Shown: positions 1-12,550 of the stretch, piece by piece
Position numbering within the stretch: the stretch's first letter is position 1
Layout: the number at the start of each line of letters is the position of its first letter
From: Glandiceps talaboti
Taxonomy: Eukaryota > Hemichordata > Enteropneusta > Spengelidae
NCBI RefSeq assembly: GCF_964340395.1
Contig: NC_135560.1
Location: forward strand, 16,083,598 to 16,147,597
DNA length: 64,000 bases
Direction: 5' to 3'
Position numbers and translations under genes: made by a program
The notes under the pieces: model-generated
Told to the model about the DNA's origin: nothing
Seen by the model: only the letters and a program-made list of their open reading frames with translations
Databases searched by the model: none

Positions 1-713
<713 letters not shown>

Positions 714-843
714 CTCGGTGAGTATCAAACTGCTAAGACAGTGCTCTATACCGCAGTGGCAGAGCGTAATAGTTTTGGTAGTACTGGAACTCTTTCTTGG
801 GTGTAACTCGGAGTTTCACGCATATTGCGATCATCAGACACAT

Positions 844-877
844 CATATACTAATATATATATATATATTAGTATATG
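844..877. repeat. 34-bp perfect palindrome
   Basis: CATATACTAA followed by alternating AT and then TTAGTATATG forms a perfect inverted repeat around a TA core. It is probably a small expanded AT microsatellite within a palindrome. No function can be assigned. The rest of 713-1589 shows nothing recognisable. Confidence 0.8.
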
Positions 878-1589
878 GTTCATGATATTTATTAACAGAA
901 CCTCCATGTAAAGTTGTACACTAATATATATATGTACACACACATAAAGAGAGAGAAGTAATACAAGATAATAAGAGCCTTGTAATACTTGTAATAGAAA
1001 TTAATTTATTGATGTTGACATAAACAGAAGCAAATATATTGTATCTAATACTAGTATCATGCACAAGCCAAGCTTTTGTCATTGAACAGGACTGCATACC
1101 ATGTGGTCATTCCACATCACAACAACCCATGTCGATGTCACTGGTTATGTGGTGCTTGAGAAATTAAGTGTAGACTTTCTAAATTGCCACGTTTTTTTCT
1201 GATTTTTCATAAATTATACTTGAAGCATAATCATATCATATGCCCCAATATTTGTATAATAATCTGACTGTCACTATTTGATTTGTTTGTCAACAAATCA
1301 TGAATTTATAGAATGCTGATAGGGTTTGATCATAAGATGATGATTCATGTTTTAGCATGTATAACAACATAAGTAAGTTAAAAATAGAAGGACAAATATT
1401 ATGATAAAGATAATCCCAGTTACAGCCAGTCCTAGCTCTTTATGTAATGATAAACATTAGTGTTACATTGTTTTCTGTTGACAATTACAGATTGATATCA
1501 GCCAGCTACATCTAATCTTTGATACAGACTCATCTTATGTTTCATCTTTGAGATACATTGTATAATCACAGTATTATACAAAGGTTGAT

Positions 1590-1716
1590 GAACAGAAAAC
1601 AGAAAGGGGTAAAAGTGCAAAAGTTTACCTTAGAATCTACCATAATTCTGTTTGGGAATCCCGGTAAAATGACTTGGGAACTCTGAGATAAATTCTACCT
1701 ACTTTACCACCTTCAG
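1590..1716 (+). repeat. Dispersed repeat family A, copy 1
   Basis: Shares an ordered set of words with four other places in the window (8878-9095, 36598-36750, 38888-39045, 39426-39490): an ACAG..AGGGGTAAAA block, then TTTGGGAA..CGGTAAAAT, then GGGAACTCnGAGATAnATT and CTACCTACTTTACCACC. No terminal inverted repeat or coding frame was recognised. It is probably a fragment of an interspersed element, family unknown. Confidence 0.6.
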
Positions 1717-2387
1717 AAAAAACAGTGGAATCATTTTTGAGGTAGAATCTGAACACCGGCACTCACTTGTTATGGCATTTTTGATACTTATACATTCTTT
1801 ATTTGTCCAAAACAGCAAATTTTCTGTGAAAATCATCTGGACATACATTATGTAGTTGCCATGTGATGGATTTAGGGAGTTAGTAATGATAGTATTGATT
1901 TCAGCCAACCTTGGGGCTTGTTTATACACATTTTATACTGTAACTTAGTGTGCTTCCAATGAGACTTACCTCTATCATATCTGCAACGTATTGAGATTGT
2001 AATGCAAATTATTGATGTGTTTTGCAATTCTCTTTGAGTAACAGCTGATAGACATGTGTTCCTTATACTTGTTGTAGTATGACATAACTCTGTATTCTTT
2101 CTTGTTGTTGTTATAGGGTATTTGTAGTAAAGAGTATTGAAGTTTTATATAAGTATATATGTTGATATCAATATATAGTAGCTGAATTGGAAGCCTAGAT
2201 TCTGTGTTTGCAGTTGATTTGACTATTACCTACAACTCTCAGGAGAAAACAAGAGTAGTACTAGTAGTAGATAATAGCCAAATTGACTTTGAACATAAGA
2301 ATGTAGGCTACCCAATGCTGTTCAACTTTCCGAAGCAGGAGATTTAGCCAGATTTTCTGATACATTGTATTATCCCTTCCAAACATT

Positions 2388-2430
2388 GTCAGAATCAAGC
2401 CCTGACTTACTCGGTCTGCAAGCAGGATTA
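2388..2430 (+). repeat. Dispersed short repeat F, copy 1
   Basis: The block GTCAGAATCAAGCCCTGACTT plus TCTGCAAGCA is closely matched at about 18738-18775 (TACCAGAATCGAATCCTGAC, then TCTGCCTGCAAGCA). It is partly matched at about 11931-11960 (GTCAGAATTGAGTCCCGACT). Only this core of 30-40 bp is shared. The motif contains an imperfect hairpin. Family unknown. Confidence 0.45.
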
Positions 2431-2528
2431 CTCATGATCATAATATTAAACTGATCACTGTTAAGGTTTCATAGTGCAAGACTCAAGAACTATTCATATT
2501 GAGGTAAATTCACACAGTCACTTATGAG

Positions 2529-2711
2529 CTAAGATTGGATTCAAGGATGGTCCTAGTATGAATATTCAGAAAGTACCATCACCAGTCATGCAGTAATACA
2601 AACATATACATATTAGAACGCAGTGGCTGGTGACTATACTTTCTGAATATGCATAGATGCCTAATGACGCAGATGTTTTGTACTAGGACCATCCTTGAAT
2701 ATGAATCTTAG
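2529..2711. mobile_element. Foldback (MITE-like) element, 183 bp
   Basis: Both ends start CTAAGATT and share TTCAAGGATGGTCCTAGTA in inverted orientation. Further inside, AATATTCAGAAAGTA and TCACCAGYCA also pair, with about 36 extra bases in the right arm. Almost the whole element can fold into one stem. No transposase and no clear target duplication were seen, so the superfamily is undetermined. The 61-codon frame starting at 2695 begins inside its right arm and is not treated as a gene. Confidence 0.8.
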
Positions 2712-3675
2712 TCCAGACGACTGTGTGAGTTTACCACTGAACTTGGAACAGGAAGTAACCCGAGACCAAATCAAAATGCTGTACAAGGTTGCTGCATGTG
2801 TGGTGCTATTATATCACTGCATGACAGCGTATTGCACTGTGCTGGCACGACAGGGTATTGCACTGTGCAGATTACAATAATCTAGCATCTATGATCTAGG
2901 AATATCCTGTAGAGACTTCTCTGATAATCTCTCAAGACCATGGGCTGGCTCAGTCTATTATGAGAGGAATTCATGGCTCACTGGAAGTAAAACAACATCG
3001 TCATTTTAAAAGTCATAATTCCATATAGAATAAAAAAAACCCACACATTTACATTTGTAATTTGATACTTTATGCAAAACTATAACACCCCATTTTTGGG
3101 CTGATCATGTGACAAGTTATCAACTGTCTTGAGGTGTTGTCTGGATTATTGTTTCTTGTGATTGGTTGTCATTGTTATTGATTGTCGTCAGATGTAATGT
3201 TACTGTTTACAAACAGCGGCTTATAAGTTATATGGTGTTAAAGTGCTGAATGCTCAAAAGCTTATCAGGGGCTATCAATTACAATATATGACTTCAAGAT
3301 ATTTGCCATGATACAGCTCCAGTCAATCGCTCTGAACAGTGATTATTGTACTGAAATAGATTATGTCAAGGATTTCATTGTGTAATAAGAACAGGTTTAA
3401 CAGATGTTGTATCTCCAGGGTTTACAGTTCAGTCAGTGTACAGAAAAGGGATCCTACATGTATAAAAGAATCATAGAGAAACATGGTTATTTATATATTA
3501 TTCCATATGTAGAGATGTGATCAGATCATGGGCATCATGTGCCTGCATACCAGAGGGATTTGCACAGCAGTGCAATAACAGAAAATACTATTGCATCTGT
3601 GTATGCAAATGATATGCTAATAAGTCCATGGTCATTCCTTGTACTGGTACATGAAATATTGCATGATCTCACAGT
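2712..3675. other. No gene seen
   Basis: Contains a short direct repeat GTATTGCACTGTG around 2830-2870 and nothing else recognisable. Confidence 0.5.
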
Positions 3676-3761
3676 ATGATTTTCACAGAAAATTTGCTGT
3701 TTTGGACAAATAAAGTATGTATAAGTAACGAAACTGCCATAACAAGTGAGTGCCAGTGTTC

Positions 3762-4526
3762 GTCCATGCAGGTATTTGCACTCATGCTTGTGGTAGTTTC
3801 ATGTGGCACAGAGAAAGGGGCTCCTTCTACCAGTACTAGCTAAAGAACCAGAAATAAACATAGCCATATATATACTATGTTATTGAACTTTAATTCAGAT
3901 AGGTTTGGTTACTTCTAGTACAGAATTTTTGGGAACCTTGATCATTTAGTCATCCAGGATGAAAATAAGGCTATATAGTGAACTATGAATTCCTGATTAT
4001 CATAAAAGTAGATAGATTGATTACATGCAATTCTTATCATTTCATTTTGTGAGTATTTTTTACATGTGATTAAAGATTGAACTTTGCTAAGCAACAGAAC
4101 AAATTATTGGTGTTACTGCGTTCCTGCCATTTTAAATGACACTAACTTTATTTGACCCATTTTGCCAGCTGTATGAAAGAAGGGAAAAAATGCTTGGCAG
4201 AATTAGCAGTGTAGCACTGTTAATGTACTGTTGTTATTGTAGCCAATTGATCGTTTTGTCCCAAGATTGCATAAACAAATAATTGTAGGTAGGTTTGTAA
4301 TCGCTTCAAGATTAATTTTGACATTTAAAATGATATTTGACATATTTGACTACATTTATAAGTTTATGTAATTGTAAATGTTTATCAAAACCTGACTTAG
4401 GTCCTAGGGATTATAAAAATAACATGCCCAGTTGTGGACTGTACTAGATGCAACGGTAATATTTTTAATAATGCTGCTTTGTTACACACAATGACTTCCT
4501 GGCAATACTGTACAAAATGTACACCA
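3762..4526. other. No gene seen
   Basis: AT-rich, no long open frame, no clear inverted or tandem repeat. Confidence 0.5.
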
Positions 4527-4805
4527 TGAGGTGTATTGAATCACCTGCAGGTAACCTTTTGTGTGTATCTAATACACATGATATGGTACAAATAAATCCA
4601 ATCAAATTGATTTTGGGTCTGCACCCTGAAATCACCATTGCGATTTCAACCTCTTACTGTGGTACTAATGGATAAAACCAACCTCTAATCAACATGTACA
4701 ATTCTAATTATTGGTATTGTAACAATTTTCAATGAATACACTGTTGGTTGTCTGATTGAAAAAAATAATACTCTATTAGTAGTCGCAGTCAGTGTAGGTT
4801 GAAGT
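4527..4805 (+). repeat. Dispersed repeat family B, copy 1
   Basis: Aligns over about 280 bp with 62405-62685 in the same orientation. Shared blocks include GTATTGAATCACCTGYRGGT, AATAAATCCARTCAAATTGA, GGGTCYRCACCCTRAAATCA, AACATGTACAATKYTAATTA and AATAATACTC. Several small indels separate the two copies, so both are old. Ends are not sharply defined and no coding frame is conserved. It could be a non-autonomous transposon or a retroposon body. Confidence 0.75.
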
Positions 4806-5124
4806 ATTCTTGAACACAGATGATAAACTTTATAATACAAGATTGTATATAAAGTTCTGTCCATGAAAGAAAAATATAGTATATTGTCAAAATCTGTTCT
4901 AATTTTTGGGTCCAATTTTTGCACAAGAAAAGGTGTAAAGTATTATATTTTCATAGAAATTATTGCATGCAGTTTAATTTATGAATTGTCTACTGTGAAT
5001 TAAATCTATTGTTCCAGTCACAACATGGAGATATTACGGTATCAAAGTACAGTCAATGCTGCATACTGGCATTTCTTGGTAACTAAATTATCAGTTTTAG
5101 TCCAACCTTCTTTTTTTTCCACAG

Positions 5125-5253
5125 ACAAATGAACATGTATCGTACTGCCAACTGTTCATCACTAAGGTATTTAGGAAGTATAGGTTTATGTTTGGATTTT
5201 GATAATCACATTAAAATCTCCCCAGTCAAGAAGAATATCTTGGGGGAATTAAG
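5125..5253 (+). CDS. Candidate internal exon, 43 codons (low confidence)
   Basis: A strong acceptor-like signal (CTTCTTTTTTTTCCACAG) precedes an interval that stays open for 42 full codons in one frame. It ends at AAG followed by GTAAAG, and the next in-frame triplet after the putative donor is TAA. Length is 129 bp, a multiple of three, with both ends in the same phase. The middle of the peptide reads LRYLGSIGLCLDFDNHIKIS, unlike repeat-derived frames. No family was recognised and base composition equals the background. Open stretches of this length are frequent by chance, so this is a hypothesis only. Confidence 0.22.
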
Positions 5254-6486
5254 GTAAAGTGAACTTTGATTGTACCAGGATTACATTAATTACTACCCTT
5301 CTACACCTGTACTGTGACTGTGATAGTCTAGCTACTGATTTTGCTATTTAATGAAGTTTTTTGCTAGTTTTTAAACACTCCAGCCTCTGTTGTGAACAGA
5401 TTATAGGTCAAGCATATGCGAAAGATCAGGTTTAGTGGTACCAACCAATCAGGGCTGACACAGAGTTGATTTATTACAGAGAGCTTTGGTCCTAGCTCTC
5501 AGTGGTATCCTAGATGCTATGTTTATTGGTTGACCAGCTCCATTTACCCTGACACAGAGGAGACCGTTTGATGAACTGTGTCCACCCAGCTCAAGTAAAA
5601 TAAATAAATCTAATGGTGCAGTGTCTCCACTCAAGAGCGGAGCTACAATAGGTCAGTCTGGAAGTTAGGAGTATGGTCGGCATGCTATATGTATCTACTG
5701 TGTTGTTTGTGATTGCTATCATACCCAGCAAATATCAAATGGAATTTCTCAAAATTAATAAAATTGATAGGATCAATAATGAATCAAATCACAAACACAG
5801 ACCAGTTTAGCGTTGAAAGGTAGGGATTTAATACTTAGTCTGGACTTTAAGTGAGATTTTGCCAAGGACTTACAATTGCCATTAAAAAAATGATCCATTG
5901 CCTATAAAATCATAAAATACTGAAGATTTTAATCGTTTTACCGCAAAGTGAATCAACAGTGATGCATTCACTTCATATATAACATGTATAAGGTTGGACT
6001 GACATTTTCCTTTTCTTGGCAAGCTAATAATGTATCACTCACAAGTTTAGCACTGATGAGCCAATTAGAACATCAATATAGTGTGAATCTTTATTTTATT
6101 GCAACAAGGCAATTTGTAATAGGACACTCCATTGTGGTGTGACATTGTCCAAGCTTGTGAAGATTGTGTAACTCAACATGGGTGTGAAAGGGGTTTATTG
6201 TAAGCCACTGGTGTGTCAGTTTTCAAAGGGATTGTAATATTCATTCAACATTGTTCAAAGCATTATTCAGGCATTGTTGTCTGCTTGTAATGTCAAATAG
6301 TGTGCTGATTTACAAAGTGAAGCCGGCAGGTGCTCCATAGGTATGTTGAAAGGCCTTCTGTCCTGAACCAGTGGTAATACCAGAAAAGTCAGTATGGCTT
6401 TCAATATATGATATGCAGTTTGAAACGCAAATAAAATGAAGTTGTGACAATGAATGTTCATAGGCTCTGTGTTCATAGTCTTGTGG
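5254..6486. other. No gene seen
   Basis: A somewhat more GC-rich patch at about 5440-5660 carries a 61-codon minus-strand frame without recognisable motifs. The rest is ordinary AT-rich sequence. Confidence 0.45.
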
Positions 6487-6545
6487 CTATCCTTGGCTTC
6501 GAATCTCTTATGAAGTGAGAGCTTGAGATTCAAAGCCATGGATAG
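6487..6545. repeat. Hairpin, 21-bp arms
   Basis: CTATCCTTGGCTTCGAATCTC pairs with its near-exact reverse complement ending at 6545 (19 of 21 positions), separated by about 17 bases. One arm, as GGCTTTGAATCTCAAGCTC, recurs near 47932. The hairpin is therefore more likely repeat-derived than a unique RNA gene. Confidence 0.7.
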
Positions 6546-7732
6546 TATCTGGAGTACAGTGTTCATAGTATTATCAAATAAAAATATCTTCTCATAGAGT
6601 CAAGTAATTTTTTGGGAGCGAATCCCAATTTTTTGTTAACAGTTCGTAAGCATCATGAGGGGTGTACTACAATTTGGCATTCCCGTCCAACAAAATGATT
6701 TGACTAAATAAGTAGAAATTTTCATTTGATTATAAATTTGCTTCTTTATATTAAAATATACAATTAAAAAAAGTTAGAATCTTATACCTGTATAATAATC
6801 AACCTCATTCTGTTTCTTGACCACAAATTCTGAATTACAGATTATTTTGATTCGTAGAATAATAATTTCCAGGTATAATATGAGTAGGAATTTGTATTGT
6901 ATCTGTAAATGTTGTCATGGTCACAAATATATGTAAAGTCATTAAATTTGAGAGTTTTTGTCTTCAAACTATTAGCAACTCAACTACTAGAGTATCAACC
7001 GTGTAACCTTTTCTAGATTCAGCTGTATGTCAAACAGAACATATTCTATAAAATATTCATTCTTCTGATTTACCACAATGCAAGTCTGCATGCACAGATT
7101 AATTTCTTTGCCTTCGGCTTCAAGGATTTGAGCACTCACTTACATTTTATATCGCATTACTTAATAATGCCATTGCTGTATGTAGCTCCTTTATCTACGT
7201 ACATGTAGCTCCTCTACCTAATTGTATGCACATATATGCAATTACGGGAAGATGAAAATAACCAGAATGAATGCTATCATGTGACTGTGTACTACATCAA
7301 AATAACAATCTACAGATGTTATGAGATAATTTGTGTATACATATATTGTATATATGAAATATGTATTTTTTTTAATGACAATTTTGTCTTCTTTTTAACC
7401 ATTCAAGGTCATACATGGTTGTGGTATATATGATTAATTTTCTATATGTTCGGGACAATTTCTGGATGATTGTCTGTAATCATAGTCCAATCAAATTATA
7501 ATTATGTAATTTATTGGTTCTTAATAGAAAGTTGTGACAGCGTTGCCTTTTATTAAACTCCAAACTTTTGCATTACTGAAATGGATGAAAGGATTTCCTT
7601 CAAAAATATTACCTCATGATAATTTATTTGGACCACAACTGACATGGTATTTGACTTCTTTATTGCGACAAAGATGGCTTAATGTAATATATTGACATAT
7701 CGTACCAATATACAGTACCTGACACATCTTGT
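6546..7732. other. No gene seen
   Basis: Very AT-rich. The frame of 65 codons at 7236 is of chance length and composition. Confidence 0.5.
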
Positions 7733-7840
7733 ATTTATTTATTTATTCTTTCATCTTTCATATACCTCACAACATTTCAGTGCATAGTAGCACTGTTCTC
7801 CCAATGAACCCTGTTGCAAGGTGTACAAAATCAAACATAC
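7733..7840 (-). mobile_element. Retroposon 3' end with (AAAT)n-type tail
   Basis: Read on the minus strand, a unique stretch (TACACCTTGCAACAGGGTTC, then CATTGGGAGAACAGTGCTAC) leads into AATAAATAAATA. This is the layout of the 3' end of CR1/L2-like non-LTR retrotransposons or of SINEs that use them, which terminate in short A-rich tandem units. The 5' limit is not defined. No coding portion is recognisable in the 108-codon minus-strand frame extending to 8077. Confidence 0.5.
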
Positions 7841-8089
7841 ATTACATGTAAGTATGCTCTTGGAAATAATTACAATCAGATTGTGTGATATTCTATTTAA
7901 TGCCAGTGAATCAAATCCCAGTGTTTTCCTTGTCTGAATTTCAAGGAAATTATCAAAAGAAAAGACAGTCAAATTACTAATCAGTATCATAGAAAAGAGA
8001 AATTTGTTTTCCTTCAAATTTATTATCACACTATTGCATACATTAGTATATTCAGTATACAGAAATTGTTTGAACATATTTATTCTTAA

Positions 8090-8270
8090 CAGGGCTTGAA
8101 TTTACCATCGATGTTGGTAGTCGGATTTACATTTTGCCCTAAAGTGAACTGTTTCAGCCACAATTTTCTGTGGATTTCTATTGGCCTAGCTGACTACATT
8201 TTGTACCATCTTATAAAATTTGGTAGTCTAGTCAAGTCTAGATACAGTTTTCAATAGTCTACAAATGTAC
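8090..8270 (+). repeat. Dispersed repeat family D, copy 1
   Basis: Resembles 16578-16740: both contain GTAGTCGGATTTA, then CTGTTTCAGCYACARTTTTC, GATTTCYAT, and later TAGATACARTKTT with AGTCTA. Old, diverged pair; ends unclear; no coding frame. Confidence 0.6.
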
Positions 8271-8310
8271 GTGTATGTGCCTTGGAGTATTGCTACAAAT
8301 GTAAGTTGGA

Positions 8311-8877
8311 GCCCTGACACAACATTTTTCATCAATGCTAGTCAGGAAACTACCACAGCATTATGTAGACATCTTGTTGAGCATACTGAATGTATGGTGA
8401 GTTCCAGGTTGTGACACAGGTCAGCTATAGTATGTTGCTTGCTTTTTCGTGTAACAACAACAGTAAGACGTCCAGTGTGACATTACTACACTGAATAAGA
8501 GCATGGTCATTGACCAGCATTCACCCATACCATTGTGTAAAAGTGGGTTCCACCCTGTAATTTCTATAAAACAACCAGTCTTCCGGTACATCCTAATGTA
8601 GCGCCATTGTTCTGTAAACCAGCAGTAAGAGAAAAAATAAAGCGGTTGATGGATAATAAGACTGGCTGTGAAGCTGTATACCGCATACTAATACTAGCAG
8701 GTGATGAAGAGAATTATCTGAAAACTAAAGAAATGTACATGTTGATTGATCCAGAAGTATACCACTAAAAGATTATAGTCTTATTCAAGTTGATATTAAG
8801 GACCTGTCAGACATCGTAAATGTTTGTAGTGTTGAAGTGTTCAGATATACTGAAATGGTGTACACACCTTTGATAGT
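8311..8877. other. No gene seen
   Basis: Mixed-composition DNA without recognisable repeats or frames. Confidence 0.45.
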
Positions 8878-9095
8878 GTTTTTACTATGGTTTGGGAACC
8901 CTGGTAACAGAGAAGGGTAAAACCTGGTAGAACTTGCATAGATTTCTCGACCTTGTACTATCATTTTGGTGGGTACCATGGTATCAGAGAAGGGTAAGCT
9001 TGGTATAAATGTCCATGTACCGTGATTTCAGTGGGGCATTTCTGTAAAATACCAGGGGAACTTAGATACATTTTACCTACTTACTGCCCTTAACG
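8878..9095 (+). repeat. Dispersed repeat family A, copy 2 (longest)
   Basis: Contains TTTGGGAACCCTGGTAACAG, AGAAGGGTAAAACCTGGTA, a second internal ACCATGGTATCAGAGAAGGG (so the core is duplicated here) and the terminal TTTTACCTACTTACTGCC block. The internal duplication makes it longer than its relatives. No coding capacity. Confidence 0.65.
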
Positions 9096-9210
9096 AAAGT
9101 TTAAAAAAATGTTTGTTCACTGCTAAATATACAATATGTATTGTATATTATACTGAACTTAAACACACACATTTGAATTCAAGCTAGGGAGTTAGCCGCT
9201 CTGGTGATTA

Positions 9211-9394
9211 CAAATCTGATGGAGGAATACGGCTTGATTTCTTAAATTCCTTTAATTCCTTCATATATTGTTGTTTTGTTTGTGATTTTGTCATTCTGAG
9301 GTGATCCCTTTCAGAATGACAAAATAAAAACAATATACAATATTACAAATGTAAATAAAGTGAATCTAGCTGTATTCCTTCATCAGACTTTAAA
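9211..9394. mobile_element. Foldback element, ~184 bp palindrome
   Basis: Outer arms AATCTGATGGAGGAATAC near 9213 and GTATTCCTTCATCAGA near 9371 pair. Inner arms GATTTTGTCATTCTGA and TCAGAATGACAAAAT flank an 11-base centre near 9303. AATATTGTTGTTTTG-type sequence pairs with AAAACAATAT. The whole can fold into one long imperfect hairpin. The upstream sequence at 9165-9200 (AAGCTAGGGAGTTAG) recurs in reverse at 15315-15345. MITE-like; superfamily not determined. Confidence 0.75.
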
Positions 9395-9539
9395 TCTGAT
9401 TGGGGAATAAGAGTATGGTATAGGATTAGACTTACATCCGACAACAGAAATCTGCCATCTATCATCCACCATAAGTGGCCACTTTTCTACACTTGTCCCA
9501 TTAAGATGGTGATTTTTACAGCTATGCTATGGTGTACAC

Positions 9540-10050
9540 ATATTTCATGACACTAATAGCATACTGAAACACCATGTTCTAGTAGCATGTTATGATGGGG
9601 TTTCAATGTTCTTGACCCCTCCACTGTTGTTCCTTCCTATAGACAAAAATTGAAATTTGACCTAACAGTTTTTGACACGTACAAAAACATGTTCCAAAGA
9701 TCGGCTGTATTAAAGATTGAACGGAAAATTCCCAAATCAAACCTTGCTTCCTGTGTATTCTGCTCTTATGTGGACAACATTAAACCAGTGCCACACAAAG
9801 AATGTTCAAATTAGTGTTGTTGAAAGATCAGAATACACATGAAGTAGGATTTGATTAGTGAATTTTTCATTCAATCTTTATTAGTAATATTACAGAGGGA
9901 ATGTTTTGTGCCAAAAACTGTGTGTCAAATAATGTGCAGTCCCCATTTTGTCTATGGGAGGAATTATAGTGGAGAAGATGAGAATATTTCAGACCTCATA
10001 GCATATAAATCAGCATACTAATGTGGCAGTAGTGTACTGAGGTTCTTATG
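9540..10050. mobile_element. Long inverted-repeat (foldback) element, core 9621-9972
   Basis: From the core ends CCACTGTTGTTCCTTCC (9621) and GGAGGAATTATAGTGG (to 9972), two arms of about 150 bp pair imperfectly. Matching blocks include ATAGACAAAA, a CAGTTTTTGACAC-like block, AAAGATTGAAnGnAAAATTC, AAATCAAA and TGTGTATTCTG. Pairing continues more weakly outward (GCATACTGA..GCAT..TATGATGG on the left) to about 9540 and 10050. This is the structure of an old foldback transposon or a large inverted duplication. No target duplication or transposase seen. Confidence 0.75.
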
Positions 10051-12496
10051 AAACAATAGTCTCTAGTCGTAAGCATGTAGTGAAGTTCAAAGGGCCGTCT
10101 GTTGTGAGTCTGTTTACATGTTGTCACGCAACCCAGTCATTCAGGCCTTTCAGACATGTACATGTACATATATATTATTACATGTAGAGACTGTCCTTGG
10201 CTGGCTTGCAAATATATACAAGTACCCACATCATATAACTGCTTGGTTGTCATGATTACTAGCTCATAAATAACCATGCCACCTGTTCATCAGGTCATAT
10301 CTTAAATGTCACCTTACCGATTCACGAGCTGCATGATTGAGGGTGAGAGTTCAACTATGACAAATATCTGGTAAAACCTGCATTATGTGTACATGTACAC
10401 ATATGATCACTTATTTTACTCATTTATTCATGTGTTAATGTTTTTTCTGTCATTTGTGAAGTGAAAGGGATCTTATCTGTGTCGCAGTGTGTGCAACTAT
10501 CTCACTGTGGTCCTGTTAACACTGAAATTAGTCTTCAGAAATGATAATAATATAATAATGTATAAAAACATTTTACTACAGTAGTACCAGATATAGATAA
10601 TCTTCATAAATTGGAAATATTTATGACACCAGCTTTATTACCAAGGATGTAGTTAACAGATATAAATTTGTTAAGTGATGTAGATTCTAGCTTTTCACAG
10701 CTTCCCACTAGAGTCTGTAGAAATGATGACACCATTTTCTCTTAGCAAGAATGTATAAAAACAAATCGGTGTAACATAGTTTTTTTTAGTACAGGTGCAT
10801 GTACAGACAATCTTGATAAATTGGAAATATTAATAATACTAGAGTAGGAGTTGATGAATAAATAATGAATAATAATGACTACAGTGAATTGAAAATAACA
10901 TTTATCAATATAAAACCACACCAGTTATTTGATTTACAGTACATATTACAGTAGCATTCATTCAGTTCATCCTTGTTTCAGTATATGTAATAATGCTCTT
11001 GCAGTAGCAACTGGTTACGTAAGTGGATCTAGGACTTGATTTTTCAGACTAAAATTACATAAACTGTATTTCAAAGTTGGGAAGGGGAGTTTATTTGTAA
11101 TATTCTGTCCTTTTCAACCAAGTTATGTAAATATTTAAATACTACATGATGTATATGAATGAAAAGTTGATACTTTTGTCAAATTACCCAACGATAAATA
11201 TTAAATACAGTGATGTAGCTTATATACAGTTGTATATATGTCCAATTACATAATATTATTAGCATGATTAGTCTGAAGATGAACATTTGTATTTTAAAAT
11301 TCAACCTATTTTTATATAAGGCATGAGTATTGTTGTTTTTTCAGACACTCTGATGTAATTGTTTCAGGAGATTATAATGAGATATTGCTAGAGTTTCCTG
11401 TTTGATGTGAATGATGATATTTATACAATGACAATTAATCTCTAATCGCTATATTGATATTCTGATAACGAATCTGTTATGTCCACAATACTGTAAAATG
11501 TTTGTACTGGAGATTATAGATTACAGTGATGTGGGTCAGGAAAGGTTATTTTGATTACACCATTGTTAAACTTACAGGCTTTATCTCCTCAAATCTTGTA
11601 AAAAAAAGGTGCTCCTCATGCTGGTTGGCAGTGGTCGGTACCCACTGGCACTCAGAATACATGTATGTATACCAGCAATTAGTCCTGTTTGACTTGAAGG
11701 ACTTGATTCTGACATTGTCCTCAGAGAAGGAAAGGGACAACTGATTTAGTTGAATTGTTTTGAAACTACCTCTGGGGCTGATTTCAAGCCATTTCAAGTA
11801 AATCAGTTCAGAACTGATGCAAAACCCAAAAATGAATTGATTCAAATCCATTGCTCAGTTTTCTTATAGGGACAGAAACCATTTAGTGTGAATCAGTAAT
11901 GAATTGATTTTGGTGGGGACAGGGCTTTTGTCAGAATTGAGTCCCGACTTATTCCAGAATAATCAGCTACACTTCCAATCACTCCAACTTGTTTATGAAA
12001 ATTATGCACTTTATCATGATTTGTTTAACATGCATTTGACATTGTTTGATATTATTGTAAAGCAGCTCAAGCTGAGTTTGTTTTGGGCACAGTTTTTCGT
12101 ACTTGTTCAAAATGTACTAGCAGTGTGCTACTTACTGTTCAAAGCATACTTAGGATTACAATTGACTGAACTCAAACTGGTATCTAAGATATAACTTATA
12201 AATGATCTGATGACATATGTATTACAGGTAACAGGTATAGGAAAATGTTGAGGAAATGACGACTGTGCAATCAACTGTTCTAACAATGCCAGAAGTCAAC
12301 TGTAATGATATAGGAAGGTATACATCATAATTTAATTAACATTGTGCTAGAATAGTCTAATCAAGGTATTTTCACTTGAGTAAAAAGTATGTAAACTTAC
12401 AAATGTAGGTTTGTGCCACTTCGATAACTGACCAGTCTTTTGATACAGTGGAGAATTCTCTGAACAATTTACAAAGATTTTGTGTAAATGCAAAAT
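10051..12496. other. No gene seen; old duplication at 10530-10850
   Basis: Two related stretches about 190-210 bp apart share AATGTATAAAAACA and GATAATCTTNATAAATTGGAAATATT, an old local duplication. At 11740-11930 is a repeat rich in TTGATTCAAATC/GGGACAGAAACC-type words, related in reverse to 28990-29080. Frames of 72-98 codons at 11526-12194 overlap on both strands and have no recognisable motif. Confidence 0.5.
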
Positions 12497-12550
12497 GATG
12501 CAACCATAATTTGGTGAAGAACTGATGCAACCATAATTTGGTGAAGAACC
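12497..12550. repeat. 27-bp tandem duplication
   Basis: GATGCAACCATAATTTGGTG plus AAGAACT is repeated twice in direct succession (12497 and 12524) without mismatch over the shared part, indicating a recent slippage or duplication. Confidence 0.9.

Larger units (their letters stand above)
1751..3761. repeat. 86-bp inverted repeat pair, 1.84-kb spacer
   Basis: The 86 bases at 1751-1836 recur as the reverse complement at 3676-3761 with only a handful of mismatches. They start with GAACACYGGCACTCACTTG and end with TTCTGTGAAAATCAT. The geometry (short inverted termini pointing inwards across about 2 kb) resembles a DNA transposon or a segmental inversion. No target duplication is visible at the outer edges and no transposase frame lies between. 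Two solo repeats in opposite orientation would also explain it. Nested inside is the foldback element 2529-2711. Confidence 0.75.

Noticed and set aside
1491-1559. 69-bp open interval after a good acceptor-like ACAATTACAG
   Set aside because: Donor-like GTATAA is poor and 23 open codons are not significant.
2695-2880. 61-codon ATG frame on the + strand
   Set aside because: Starts inside the arm of a foldback element and ends in a small direct repeat; no motif.
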